A DNA stretch of 64,000 nt from Desulfitobacterium_A nosdiversum (GTDB taxonomy: Bacteria; Bacillota; Desulfitobacteriia; Desulfitobacteriales; Desulfitobacteriaceae), in NCBI RefSeq assembly GCF_049860565.1, contig NZ_CP172056.1:3224001-3288000 (forward strand), given 5' to 3'. The notes under the pieces were generated by a model. The model was not told where the DNA came from and did not search any database. It worked only from the letters and a program-made list of their open reading frames with translations. Both the position numbers and the translations under genes were made by a program. Numbering within the stretch: position 1 is the stretch's first letter; every line of letters starts with the position of its first letter. Below are positions 16,217-23,885 of this stretch, one piece after another.

Positions 16217-16840
16217 TTAGTTTTCTTTAAATCCTTGAAAGGTTCGGCTGATCATTTCATAGCCATTTTTCATATAGCGCCTTTCCTTAAAAACGGTCAC
16301 CTTATGAAATCCGGCATCATTTAAGGCCTGCTCATATTCTTTTATGGTTATGGCCCCTCCAAAGCAGTCCGCAATCGCTTCTGGATCCGTTTTGATCTCC
16401 TGCGGCAAAGGCTCTTCTGTCATAATATCTGATACGACAAAGCGCCCGCCTGGCATAAGCACCCGAAAAATCTCCTGATAAACTGCAGTTTTATTCTCAA
16501 CATGGTTAATTGCACAGTTGCTGAGTACAGCATCTAAAATATCATCCTGCAAAGGAATATGATCCATGGAGCCCAACAAAAACTCCACATTTTCAACCTG
16601 TTCACTTTGTGCCCGTTTCTGTGCTAGCTCGATCATACGTGGAGTTAAATCGAGTCCCCAGGCATAGCCCTCAGAACCGATCCGCTTTGCGGCTTGGATT
16701 GTTTCGCCGCCGCGTCCGCAGCCTAAGTCTAAGATCTTTTCCCCGTTGTTTAAATCCAAATACTCAATATTTCCGCCGCAGCTTAAGTTTGAATTTATAT
16801 CTTCCGCTGTATACCTTTTCACAATCTCAAAAGTCGCCAC
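16217..16840 (-). CDS. Class I SAM-dependent methyltransferase (ArsM/UbiE-like)
   Basis: 207 residues with the SAM motif ILDLGCGRGGETI, acidic loop DLTPRMIE, LSNCAINHV and the post-motif VLMPGGRFVVSDI, most like ArsM-type arsenite methyltransferases. ArsM activity needs extra conserved Cys pairs; I see Cys in SCGG, SNCA and DCFGG, so arsenite methylation cannot be excluded, but no ars genes are nearby. Its position 37 nt before the Cys-rich peptide and the radical SAM gene suggests a role in that pathway. The start is a GTG at 16840 with GGGGGAG in front, and a CsoR/CstR-like palindrome lies at 16853-16869. Confidence 0.8.
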   Translation of the reverse strand: MATFEIVKRYTAEDINSNLSCGGNIEYLDLNNGEKILDLGCGRGGETIQAAKRIGSEGYAWGLDLTPRMIELAQKRAQSEQVENVEFLLGSMDHIPLQDDILDAVLSNCAINHVENKTAVYQEIFRVLMPGGRFVVSDIMTEEPLPQEIKTDPEAIADCFGGAITIKEYEQALNDAGFHKVTVFKERRYMKNGYEMISRTFQGFKEN

Positions 16841-16852
16841 GTTTTCTCCCCC

Positions 16853-16869
16853 TAACCCCCATGGGGTAC
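16853..16869 (-). promoter_or_regulatory. CsoR/CstR-like operator before methyltransferase-RiPP operon
   Basis: GTACCCCATGGGGGTTA on the minus strand is a C-tract/G-tract palindrome like those bound by CsoR/CstR/RcnR-family repressors. A weak TTCACT-17-AATAGT promoter lies just upstream (-10 at 16871-16876). Three other palindromes of this type occur in the window. Confidence 0.55.
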
Positions 16870-16920
16870 GACTATTCTTATTTAATCTATTCTAGTGAAC
16901 CTATTCTTAGATCTTTGTTT

Positions 16921-17808
16921 TTAATTTTTCTTTTCTTTGAGCGCATCAAGGTATTTAACTGCATATAAAGCCGCTGTTGCACCTTCTCCAGCTGCCTTTA
17001 AAAGCTGATAAGGCTGACCAGTACAGTCTCCTGCAGCAAATAAACCCGGAATGTTCGTCTCCAAGTGATGATCAACTAAAACAGATCCGTTATCCATCTT
17101 GAGATCTGGTATTAATTGCTCTGCCGGCATGTTATCCCGCAAAAGAAAAACACCATCTACTGTAAGTTCCTCTTGTCCCAGGACTAGTTTTTCGACATGA
17201 TCGCTTCCCGCAATCTCTTTTATCTTATCTTTTTTTAAAACAATACGTTCATCCAAATTTCCGATTTCTTTATAAAAAGGAATATAATAGACTGCTGAAC
17301 AGATTTCTGCCATATAATTCGCTTCAGCTTCAGCTTCTTTATCATAAGCAATTATGGCAACCGATCTGCCTTTATAAAGGGGTCCATCACAGGTTGCACA
17401 ATAACCCACACCCCTCCCCAGCAGTTCAGACTCCCCAGGGACTAACTTTTGGGCGGAAACACCGGTGGCAAGAATAACAGCATCCGCTTCGAAAGCTTGA
17501 TCACTTCCGATCAACGTAAACGGAGGTCCAGGATAAATATTATTAACCTTCCATGGAACAATCTCTATTTCCATTTGCTTTAGGTGATTTAAAAATCGCT
17601 GTCGTAATTCTTCCCCCTCAATCTCTGGAAACCCTAGGAAATTATCAACTTGAGGAGCTTTCGCTAATTTAGGACTGCAAAATTCCGATCCGAGAAAGAT
17701 GAAATCCTTTTTGCGAATTCTTGCATTTATCGCGGCAGCCATTCCCGCTGGGCCGCATCCTACGATTGCTAGTTCATAGTGAGATTTAAATTTAAAATCT
17801 CCTGACAT
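16921..17808 (-). CDS. Thioredoxin reductase-like flavoprotein lacking the NADPH motif
   Basis: 295 residues. It has the FAD motif VGCGPAGMAAAI near residue 17, the redox-active CATC (C137, C140) and the C-terminal GLFAAGDCTG. The segment after CATC should hold GxGxxA and HRRxxxR for NADPH, but reads AIIAYDKEAEAEA and has no Arg pair. Ferredoxin- or other non-NADPH-dependent thioredoxin reductases show such loss, so reduction by ferredoxin is plausible (a ferredoxin is encoded at 14084). The start codon overlaps the stop of the preceding 52-residue gene (TAATG), indicating coupling. Confidence 0.85.
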   Translation of the reverse strand: MSGDFKFKSHYELAIVGCGPAGMAAAINARIRKKDFIFLGSEFCSPKLAKAPQVDNFLGFPEIEGEELRQRFLNHLKQMEIEIVPWKVNNIYPGPPFTLIGSDQAFEADAVILATGVSAQKLVPGESELLGRGVGYCATCDGPLYKGRSVAIIAYDKEAEAEANYMAEICSAVYYIPFYKEIGNLDERIVLKKDKIKEIAGSDHVEKLVLGQEELTVDGVFLLRDNMPAEQLIPDLKMDNGSVLVDHHLETNIPGLFAAGDCTGQPYQLLKAAGEGATAALYAVKYLDALKEKKN

Positions 17809-17966
17809 TATTGGTTCACCCCGGCTTCTAGTTTATTCATCACCAGCTGCAGTTTTTGGCAATCCGGGCATTGATGTTCTGATCCACCTTCTTGACAAGT
17901 ACTGAGGCAGTGATTACATGCTTTCAATAAAATAATGATTTCTTCCGTTGTTAAATCAATATTCAT
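17808..17966 (-). CDS. 52-residue Cys-rich small protein
   Basis: Not assigned to a family I can name. The likely start is the ATG at 17966 with AGGAGG 10 nt upstream; an in-frame start at 18008 would begin within the upstream hairpin. The protein has CNHCLSTC and CPDCQ motifs (five Cys and two nearby His), suggesting a small zinc- or thiol-binding domain. It is sandwiched and translationally coupled between the Trx-TrxR fusion and the second reductase, so a role as thiol carrier or substrate is possible. Confidence 0.7.
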   Translation of the reverse strand: MNIDLTTEEIIILLKACNHCLSTCQEGGSEHQCPDCQKLQLVMNKLEAGVNQ

Positions 17967-18006
17967 GGGGAAACCTCCTTTTAAAAATATCCTTAGGAGT
18001 TTCCCC
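17967..18006 (-). promoter_or_regulatory. Hairpin sequestering the ribosome site of the 52-residue gene
   Basis: On the minus strand GGGGAAACTCC (18006-17996) can pair with GGAGGTTTCCCC (17978-17967), which contains the Shine-Dalgarno AGGAGG and directly abuts the ATG. There is no T-tract, so it looks like translation control rather than a terminator. Confidence 0.55.
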
Positions 18007-18026
18007 ATATTTTGTATATTTTACTC

Positions 18027-19313
18027 TTACTTTTTATTTTTTGATGCAAGATAGCGCTCCGCATTAACCGCGGCTACAGCACCATCACCTACAGCTGTAG
18101 CAACCTGGCGAACAGTCTTGCTGCGAACATCTCCAGCGACGAAGACGCCTTCTATATTCGTCCGCATCTCGTCATTCCCTTCAATATATCCCCAGTCGTT
18201 AATTTTTAATTGATCTTTGAATAATTGCGTACGTGGCTGCATGCCGATATAAACAAAGGTACCATTGGCATTCACTGCACTCATTTCATGTGTTTTTACA
18301 TTTTCAATTTGCACTCCGGTTAAATGTTTTTCTCCAATAATTGACCGCACTTCAGAATCCCAGATTACGCTGATCTTATTATTTGCCAGAGCCTCTTCCT
18401 GTGCTGTTTTCGAAGCTTGAAAATGGTCAAACTGGTGAACAATCGTTACGTGTTTTGCAAATTTAGTTAAAAAAATGGACTCTTCTACAGCGGAGTTTCC
18501 TCCGCCAACAACTATGATATTTTCAGCATCTTGATACATTGCCCCATCACAGGTTGCGCAGTAGTGTATTCCATTTCCGCGGAAATCCGCTTCTCCTTCT
18601 ACCGGAAGCCGTCTTGACTCTGCCCCGGTGGCAATTACAATAACCGGAGCGCGGTAAATTGCATCTTCCGTGATGATTTCCTTCTGATCCCTAATCAGGT
18701 TTACGCTGAAAACCTCTTTCAAATCATGAATATCAGCTCCAAAACTCTTGGCTTGGCTGATCATATTTTCCACGAGATCTTTACCCCCGATCGTTCCGGG
18801 AGTACCCGGGTAGTTAGCCATATGGAACGTTGTTGCTGCCTGACCGCCTGCAATCCCTTCTTCAACCACTATCGTTTTCAGTTTGGATCGAGAAGCATAA
18901 ATTGCTGTGGTTAAGCCAGCAGGACCTCCGCCCAGAACAAGAACGTCGGCGTTGAATACTTCTTTTTCGACCTGTTCACTTTCAATGCCTAAAAGGCTTT
19001 CCAAGGCGATCCGCATTTGCGATTTAGTAATATAACCTCCGATTCGTTCTCCTACCTCTTGGCCATTTTTAAAAAAAAGAACAGTTGGGCTTCCTTTTAC
19101 GCCAAAGCGTTCAGCGAGTGGACGATGCTGCTGACGCATCATCTTCACGAACTTAACCTGAGGAAACTTCTCAGCCATTCTTTCATAAATAGGGGCAAGT
19201 TGTGCACATGGCGGACAATCCTCAGAAAAGAAATCTAAAACAAGTAAACCCTGATGACTTTTCAATTCATTTTCAAATTCTTCTGTAGAGAGATATAGAA
19301 TTTTATCGCTCAT
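18027..19313 (-). CDS. Thioredoxin - thioredoxin reductase fusion
   Basis: 428 residues. Residues 1-110 form a thioredoxin domain with active site CPPC (C33, C36) instead of CGPC and a cis-Pro (KGSPTVLF). Residues about 120-428 form a TrxR with FAD motif VLGGGPAGLTTA, redox CATC (C252, C255), nucleotide motif VVGGGNSAVEE (near 270) and VFVAGDVRSK. The HRRxxFR motif that recognises the NADPH 2'-phosphate is replaced by HQFDHF, so NADH or another donor may be used. The domain order is opposite to the mycobacterial-type fusion (TrxR then Trx). A strong promoter plus a CsoR/CstR-like operator lies just upstream, and it heads the three-gene thiol-redox operon. Confidence 0.92.
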   Translation of the reverse strand: MSDKILYLSTEEFENELKSHQGLLVLDFFSEDCPPCAQLAPIYERMAEKFPQVKFVKMMRQQHRPLAERFGVKGSPTVLFFKNGQEVGERIGGYITKSQMRIALESLLGIESEQVEKEVFNADVLVLGGGPAGLTTAIYASRSKLKTIVVEEGIAGGQAATTFHMANYPGTPGTIGGKDLVENMISQAKSFGADIHDLKEVFSVNLIRDQKEIITEDAIYRAPVIVIATGAESRRLPVEGEADFRGNGIHYCATCDGAMYQDAENIIVVGGGNSAVEESIFLTKFAKHVTIVHQFDHFQASKTAQEEALANNKISVIWDSEVRSIIGEKHLTGVQIENVKTHEMSAVNANGTFVYIGMQPRTQLFKDQLKINDWGYIEGNDEMRTNIEGVFVAGDVRSKTVRQVATAVGDGAVAAVNAERYLASKNKK

Positions 19314-19338
19314 AGTGAATCGCTCCTCTGCTTATCCC

Positions 19339-19397
19339 TATACCATAGGGGGGTATTTAGTTATTTTTAATATATGCGATTCTTTCATTTTTGTCAA
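19339..19397 (-). promoter_or_regulatory. Promoter and CsoR/CstR-like operator of the Trx-TrxR operon
   Basis: TTGACA (19397-19392), a 17-nt spacer and TATATT (19374-19369) form a near-consensus promoter. The palindrome ATACCCCCCTATGGTATA (19357-19339) begins 11 nt after the -10, over the expected transcription start. The same promoter-operator spacing is seen at 25203-25261. Confidence 0.7.
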
Positions 19398-19409
19398 TAG
19401 TAATTGGCT

Positions 19410-19460
19410 AAAACAATTGCAACTGCGTCCGTAATAGTGTGACGCAGTTGCAATTGTTTT
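19410..19460. terminator. Bidirectional terminator / long perfect hairpin
   Basis: AAAACAATTGCAACTGCGTC and GACGCAGTTGCAATTGTTTT form a 20-bp perfect stem with an 11-nt loop, between the XRE gene (minus) and the Trx-TrxR promoter. It separates the Hdr/XRE transcript from the Trx operon. Confidence 0.8.
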
Positions 19461-19504
19461 ATAAGCTTGAGTTTCGCACTTTGAACTTAAGCTCGCTATT
19501 AAGT

Positions 19505-19927
19505 TTAACGATTTTGCTTAACCGCAAGTCCTTCCAGCGTTGATAAGGTATTCTTCGTAAGAAGATAGAACTGACGATAAATTTCTTTTTTCTGTTCTTC
19601 AGAAAGCTTTGACATACCGATCTCTTTCAGTATTTCTTGCAAAAGAGATTGTCGTTCCAACTCTTCTCTTGCAATCAGCGGCACTTTGCCAAGGCTGTTA
19701 AAGATATAGTTCTCATCAAGCTCACAATTTTCCGATAAGCTTCTTATAAATTCATCATCCGGAAGCCTCTCACCCAGCTCAATTTCACGTAAATAAGAGG
19801 GATTCACACCCAGTCTTACACTTAGGTGTTGAAGTGATAATTTTCTTCGTACCCTACAATCGTGAATATAGCTTCCGATTTCCGCTAGAATATCTTTATG
19901 CTTACTCAACTCTCGACTCAAGGCCAT
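19505..19927 (-). CDS. XRE-family helix-turn-helix regulator
   Basis: 140 residues. The N-terminal HTH_3 domain (VRRKLSLQHLSVRLGVNPSYLREIELGERLP) is followed by a helical tail (SEEQKKEIYRQFYLL). Start ATG with AAAGGAGAGC upstream. It sits 93 nt after the last Hdr gene with no clear terminator between, so it may be cotranscribed and regulate the cluster. No target can be read from sequence. Confidence 0.85.
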   Translation of the reverse strand: MALSRELSKHKDILAEIGSYIHDCRVRRKLSLQHLSVRLGVNPSYLREIELGERLPDDEFIRSLSENCELDENYIFNSLGKVPLIAREELERQSLLQEILKEIGMSKLSEEQKKEIYRQFYLLTKNTLSTLEGLAVKQNR

Positions 19928-20020
19928 AACAATTGCTCTCCTTTGTCCTTTTCTGGTGCGAAACTCTTCTGCTAATCTTACTGAATACGGTTTAAAATCT
20001 TGTTATAAGAGAATTTAATT

Positions 20021-20887
20021 CTAACTGATTTTAGCGGTTACCGCCGCCGTGCTTACAACATGCTTCCTTGTTCCTAACACTGAATTTGGAATTCCTAAGG
20101 CCATCCCTAAAAGTTCGGTAATATACATGACCGGAACTTTAGATTCCTTCCCTGTAGCTTTTTGAATTGCGCTTTGCCGTAAATCCAAGTTAGACATGCA
20201 CATTGGGCAGGCAGTCGAAATAGCATCCGCATGCGCTTCTTTAGCCTGATAAACAATTCGGCCAGTCAGTTCAAGAACGACTTCCTGACGAGTAAGGACA
20301 TGGGCTGCCCCGCAGCAGTCTGTTTTAGCTCCCCAGGTAACCACTTCTGCTCCCAAAGCTTCTAGCAAACGGTCCATACTTTGTGGATTGACTGGGTCAT
20401 CAAATTGGGCAATTTTTGCCGGGCGGGTCAGCACACATCCATAATAAGGAGCTATTTTCAGCCCTTTTAATGGCTTCTTCACCTTTTTGGCAATGTTCTC
20501 AATGCCGATGCGATTGACTAAAAGATCCAGAATATTGAGTACATGGACTTGATTATTGAAGTTCATCTCAATAGCCTTTTGCACTTCTTGATGTGTTTTT
20601 TTGTCCTTAGCACATTCTACCTCTGCAGTCCGTAAATGGCTGAAGCAAGCGGCACATGGCGCCATGATTTCTTTCATCCCCGCTTTTTCTGCTAAAGCCA
20701 AATTGCGAGCAGACAAAGACAAGGCAAGAAGATGATCTGTTTGATGAGCAGGAGTTGAACCGCAGCAGCTCCAATCCGGAATTTCATCGAGCTGTACGTC
20801 TAATGCTTTAAGAACGGCTTGCGTTGAAGACTCGTAGTTTTTCGCGGTGGAATGAAGGGAACACCCCGGGAAATATCCAATTCTCAT
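20021..20887 (-). CDS. HdrB-like CCG-domain subunit (second copy)
   Basis: 288 residues with two cysteine-rich CCG domains of heterodisulfide reductase subunit B: FPGCS...SCCGST...APCAACFSHL in the N half, and YYGCVL...DCCGAAH...CPMCMSNLD in the C half. These bind the noncubane [4Fe-4S] clusters that cleave disulfides in HdrB. The gene overlaps the HdrC-like gene by 4 nt. Because the organism type does not make CoM/CoB, the true substrate is unknown; a thiol, persulfide or quinone role is inferred. Confidence 0.9.
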   Translation of the reverse strand: MRIGYFPGCSLHSTAKNYESSTQAVLKALDVQLDEIPDWSCCGSTPAHQTDHLLALSLSARNLALAEKAGMKEIMAPCAACFSHLRTAEVECAKDKKTHQEVQKAIEMNFNNQVHVLNILDLLVNRIGIENIAKKVKKPLKGLKIAPYYGCVLTRPAKIAQFDDPVNPQSMDRLLEALGAEVVTWGAKTDCCGAAHVLTRQEVVLELTGRIVYQAKEAHADAISTACPMCMSNLDLRQSAIQKATGKESKVPVMYITELLGMALGIPNSVLGTRKHVVSTAAVTAKIS

Positions 20888-21468
20888 CTTGCATGTCCCC
20901 CTCGCATTTTCTCAACATTCTCAAAAATCTTGGCTACAGCGCGTTGCCCTTGAATCTTATGGCCCAGAATATCACCAGGTCCCATAATTCCTCTTAAAAA
21001 CATGGGTGGACCGATTGGAATTAAGGAAACCGCATCCTTGACAAATTGACCTTGATTCAGCATGTTTTTAAGCATTAAATTGACTTCATGCATCCGGCCA
21101 AGATTTTTCACTTCCCCGAGGAAAATCTCATTCATTTTAGGAATCTTTTTCTCATGTGTAATGTATCCTTCTTCTTTAGCCATAGCCCTAAGGACATTCA
21201 TGACCTCATACAGTTCAAAACCGGCAGGGCATTGGGCCCCGCATGTTCCGCATTGAACACACATCTGAATTGCCTTGCTTGAAAGCAATTGGTCTTTCAT
21301 GTTGTATACAATCATTTCCAAAATGGAATTAGGCGCATAGTCCATAATTCCCGAAAACGGGCATCCGCCCGAGCATTTGCTGCATTGGTAACATTCTTGA
21401 ACCTTCTGCCCGCTTCGGGCTTCAACCTCTTCCAAGAAGCTATGCTTCTCGTCCATCCATACTTTCAC
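20884..21468 (-). CDS. HdrC-like [4Fe-4S] subunit (second copy)
   Basis: Two [4Fe-4S] motifs, CYQCSKCSGGCP and CVQCGTCGAQCP, then a helical C-terminus, as in HdrC. The open frame extends to a TTG at 21507. A GTG at 21468, downstream of AGAGAGG, is a more reasonable start and still overlaps the preceding gene. It pairs with the HdrB-like gene that overlaps its stop codon. Confidence 0.88.
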   Translation of the reverse strand: MKVWMDEKHSFLEEVEARSGQKVQECYQCSKCSGGCPFSGIMDYAPNSILEMIVYNMKDQLLSSKAIQMCVQCGTCGAQCPAGFELYEVMNVLRAMAKEEGYITHEKKIPKMNEIFLGEVKNLGRMHEVNLMLKNMLNQGQFVKDAVSLIPIGPPMFLRGIMGPGDILGHKIQGQRAVAKIFENVEKMRGGHAR

Positions 21469-21853
21469 TCGCTTCACCCTCTCTTCGGTGTTTCGCACAG
21501 TGTTCAAATTTATGATAGATTAGCGAAGGCTGCGCATATTTGGGCTCAATGCTTCGTTCCTCCGCTACTCCTCTAAGCACTGACATAATTTCATTTAAGG
21601 GCAGCCCAACGGGGCAGATGATCTGACATCCGGAACAATTTTTTCCGCACATCCAAATTGTCCGGCTGTCCAATACCTTTTCATCCTGACAATCCAACAA
21701 TGATTCGATGATTTGACGCGGAGTAAGATCAAATTCTTCCGTATAAGCACAACCTCCCCCACACTTTGAACATTGGAGGCAAGACGTTAAAGTTCTTTGA
21801 ATACCCTCTTCGACTTGATTCCGGATACCGTCTTCATTAATGCGTAAGCGCAT
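21440..21853 (-). CDS. Short HdrC-like [4Fe-4S] protein
   Basis: 137 residues with CLQCSKCGGGCAYT (residues about 25-38) and CGKNCSGCQIICPVG (about 69-83). The first motif lacks the CP ending and the second has an extra residue (CxxxCxxC), so the clusters may differ from those in normal HdrC. It lies between the HdrA and second HdrC genes and overlaps the latter by about 30 nt or more. Probably an extra electron-transfer subunit of the same complex. Confidence 0.8.
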   Translation of the reverse strand: MRLRINEDGIRNQVEEGIQRTLTSCLQCSKCGGGCAYTEEFDLTPRQIIESLLDCQDEKVLDSRTIWMCGKNCSGCQIICPVGLPLNEIMSVLRGVAEERSIEPKYAQPSLIYHKFEHCAKHRREGEASESMDGREA

Positions 21854-21924
21854 ACGATTTCACTTCCTTACCTCACCTAAAACATTTTTAGGCGGAGCTT
21901 TATTCTATATAAAGTGATCGGAAT

Positions 21925-22935
21925 TTACCGGGCTAAAACCAAAGCTTCGGTAGCTGCTAAGCCTCCCATAGCCACTGCACTTGCAATTTCCATGGGTTGA
22001 GTACAACTTCCGGCTAAGAATACTCCCGGTTTAGAGGAATGACAGGGACGTACGTTTGCTTCAACCTCTTGGAAAAATCCGTATTCATCCGTTTCAATTC
22101 CAAGGATTTCAGCCAATTCACGCGAACCTTCCGGCGGCTCCATAGCTGACGCCAAAACGACTAAATCTGCTTCCACTTCAATAGGATTGCCAATGAGGGA
22201 ATCTTCTGCACGAACAAGAAGTTTATCTCCTTCCGGCAAAACCTTGGCAACTCGCCCACGGACATAGCGAACATTATATTCTTCCATAGCAGACCGGATA
22301 AATTCCTCATATCCTTTTCCTAAGGCACGAATGTCAATATAGAAAACATAATTTTTAGATTCGGGATTCGCTTTTTTCATCATAATGGCGTGTTTTGCAG
22401 AGTAAGAACAACAGATTTTTGAACAATAGCGATACCCTTTGGCTTTATCACGTGATCCAACGCAGTGAACAAAAACAACGCGGGCTTTTCCCTTCGGAAG
22501 GCGCCCTTCGGCTGCCATTTTTTCAAATTCAAGGCTCGTAACCACTTTAGGACTGCGGCCATAATAATATTCCGTATAGGCTGTTGGCTCCATGTAATGG
22601 AAACCGGGAGCCACAATAATTGAGGCCGCACTTTCCATGCGCTTGCCCGCAGGAGTATTCAGCTCTACTGTAAAATTACCTGCACTTCCGTCAACCTTTG
22701 CCAATGTCGTTCCCTTTAATATCTTGATTCCCGATAGAGATTGAGCTGCATCAATTTCTTTATTCAGCAATGCTTTTGCATCACCCAGCACCGGGAAAGT
22801 AAAGGTTAACTTGGCAAAATTGCCACCAAGCTCATTTTCCTTTTCAATAAGAACGACTTCGCCCCCGTTTTGAGCTACTTTTTCTGCTGCAGTAATCCCC
22901 GCAATTCCTCCGCCGATAACTAACGTCTTCTTCAC
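21925..22935 (-). CDS. HdrA/QmoA-like FAD subunit
   Basis: 336 residues. The N-terminal FAD-binding motif VIGGGIAGITAAEKV, the HdrA cluster motif HCVGSRD...YRYCSKICCSYSAKHA (about 160-185) and the C-terminal GVFLAGSCTQPMEIA are present. Methanogen HdrA is about twice as long because of added ferredoxin domains; this is the short form as in QmoA and bacterial Hdr-like complexes. No aprAB, mvhD or flxABCD genes lie next to it, so its electron donor is open. It is the only HdrA in a cluster with two HdrBC pairs. Confidence 0.9.
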   Translation of the reverse strand: MKKTLVIGGGIAGITAAEKVAQNGGEVVLIEKENELGGNFAKLTFTFPVLGDAKALLNKEIDAAQSLSGIKILKGTTLAKVDGSAGNFTVELNTPAGKRMESAASIIVAPGFHYMEPTAYTEYYYGRSPKVVTSLEFEKMAAEGRLPKGKARVVFVHCVGSRDKAKGYRYCSKICCSYSAKHAIMMKKANPESKNYVFYIDIRALGKGYEEFIRSAMEEYNVRYVRGRVAKVLPEGDKLLVRAEDSLIGNPIEVEADLVVLASAMEPPEGSRELAEILGIETDEYGFFQEVEANVRPCHSSKPGVFLAGSCTQPMEIASAVAMGGLAATEALVLAR

Positions 22936-22949
22936 GTTTTTTCCTCCTT

Positions 22950-23885
22950 CTAACGACCGATCTGGTCGAGAACCTTTTCCAAACGTTCACGTCCACTGAT
23001 ATGGGCAGCAAAGGCTAATTTAGGAAGTTCAAGCCCTAAAGCCAAACCTACCAGCTGAGCAATATGAATAACTGGAGTTTGATAATCCGCTGATCCAGAC
23101 CCACGATAATTCAACTGCTGTTGAACCCGATCCAGCTGGCTATGGCAATATGGGCATTGGACAATGAGGAGATCGGGATCCGCTTCCTTAACTGAATCGA
23201 GTTTAAGCTGAGTATGCTCAAGAGATAAGTCTTTTCCATTGATAATCTGGGTAAAACCTGTGCCGCAGCATTCGCGGTTTGCAGTATAAGGAACAACGGT
23301 TCCTCCCATCAGCTCAATCAATTCTTCCATATAGGTAGGCATCTGGGCATCATCAATAGCTGTATATTTACCGCCGCCGAGATAATGGCAGCCATAGTGA
23401 GTAGCAATCTTAATTCCAGTAAGCGGCCGTTTCACATTTTTAGCAATATCATCTTTCAGGCGATAAAACATTTCAGCAATATGATAAACGTTGCTCGTTC
23501 CCTTGAATTCACGGCCCATCATATTCATCATCATATTGATGCTGGCCTTAATTTCCTCATTATGGCTCATAAAGTGTCCGAATTCGTTTAGAAAGGTCCA
23601 GCATCCGTTACAAAGAACACATGTATCCAAACCTTTTTCCTCTGCTAAAGAAAGATTGCGTGCAACGGCCGGCATAGAAGCCGTTGGCGCAGCCACATTG
23701 GCAAAGGTAACGAATCCGCCGCAGCAGGTCTGTTCATCCGATTCAACAGGTTCAACCCCGAGAATTTGAAGAGCTTCCTTCCCGCAGGCTTCAATTCCAG
23801 GATATTTATTACTCGCTACACAGCTTTTAAAGAAAAAGATTTGTTCTGGTTTAGGAATTTGAGCTACTTTATCAAGCCTCGGCAT
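22950..23885 (-). CDS. HdrB-like CCG-domain subunit (first copy)
   Basis: About 311 residues with two CCG domains: KSCVASN...TCCGGFVTF...CVLCNGC and HYGCHYLGG...ECCGTGFTQ...CPYCHSQLD. The frame is open to 23909, but the ATG at 23885 follows GGGGGGAAGAATC and overlaps the HdrC stop by 14 nt. It differs clearly in sequence from the second HdrB copy at 20021, so the two pairs are not a recent duplication. Located 14 nt before hdrA. Confidence 0.9.
   Translation of the reverse strand: MPRLDKVAQIPKPEQIFFFKSCVASNKYPGIEACGKEALQILGVEPVESDEQTCCGGFVTFANVAAPTASMPAVARNLSLAEEKGLDTCVLCNGCWTFLNEFGHFMSHNEEIKASINMMMNMMGREFKGTSNVYHIAEMFYRLKDDIAKNVKRPLTGIKIATHYGCHYLGGGKYTAIDDAQMPTYMEELIELMGGTVVPYTANRECCGTGFTQIINGKDLSLEHTQLKLDSVKEADPDLLIVQCPYCHSQLDRVQQQLNYRGSGSADYQTPVIHIAQLVGLALGLELPKLAFAAHISGRERLEKVLDQIGR

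Noticed and set aside
21925..22935. Sec codon in HdrA
   Set aside because: HdrA sometimes has Sec, but the cluster motif here reads normal Cys codons and no in-frame TGA interrupts the gene.
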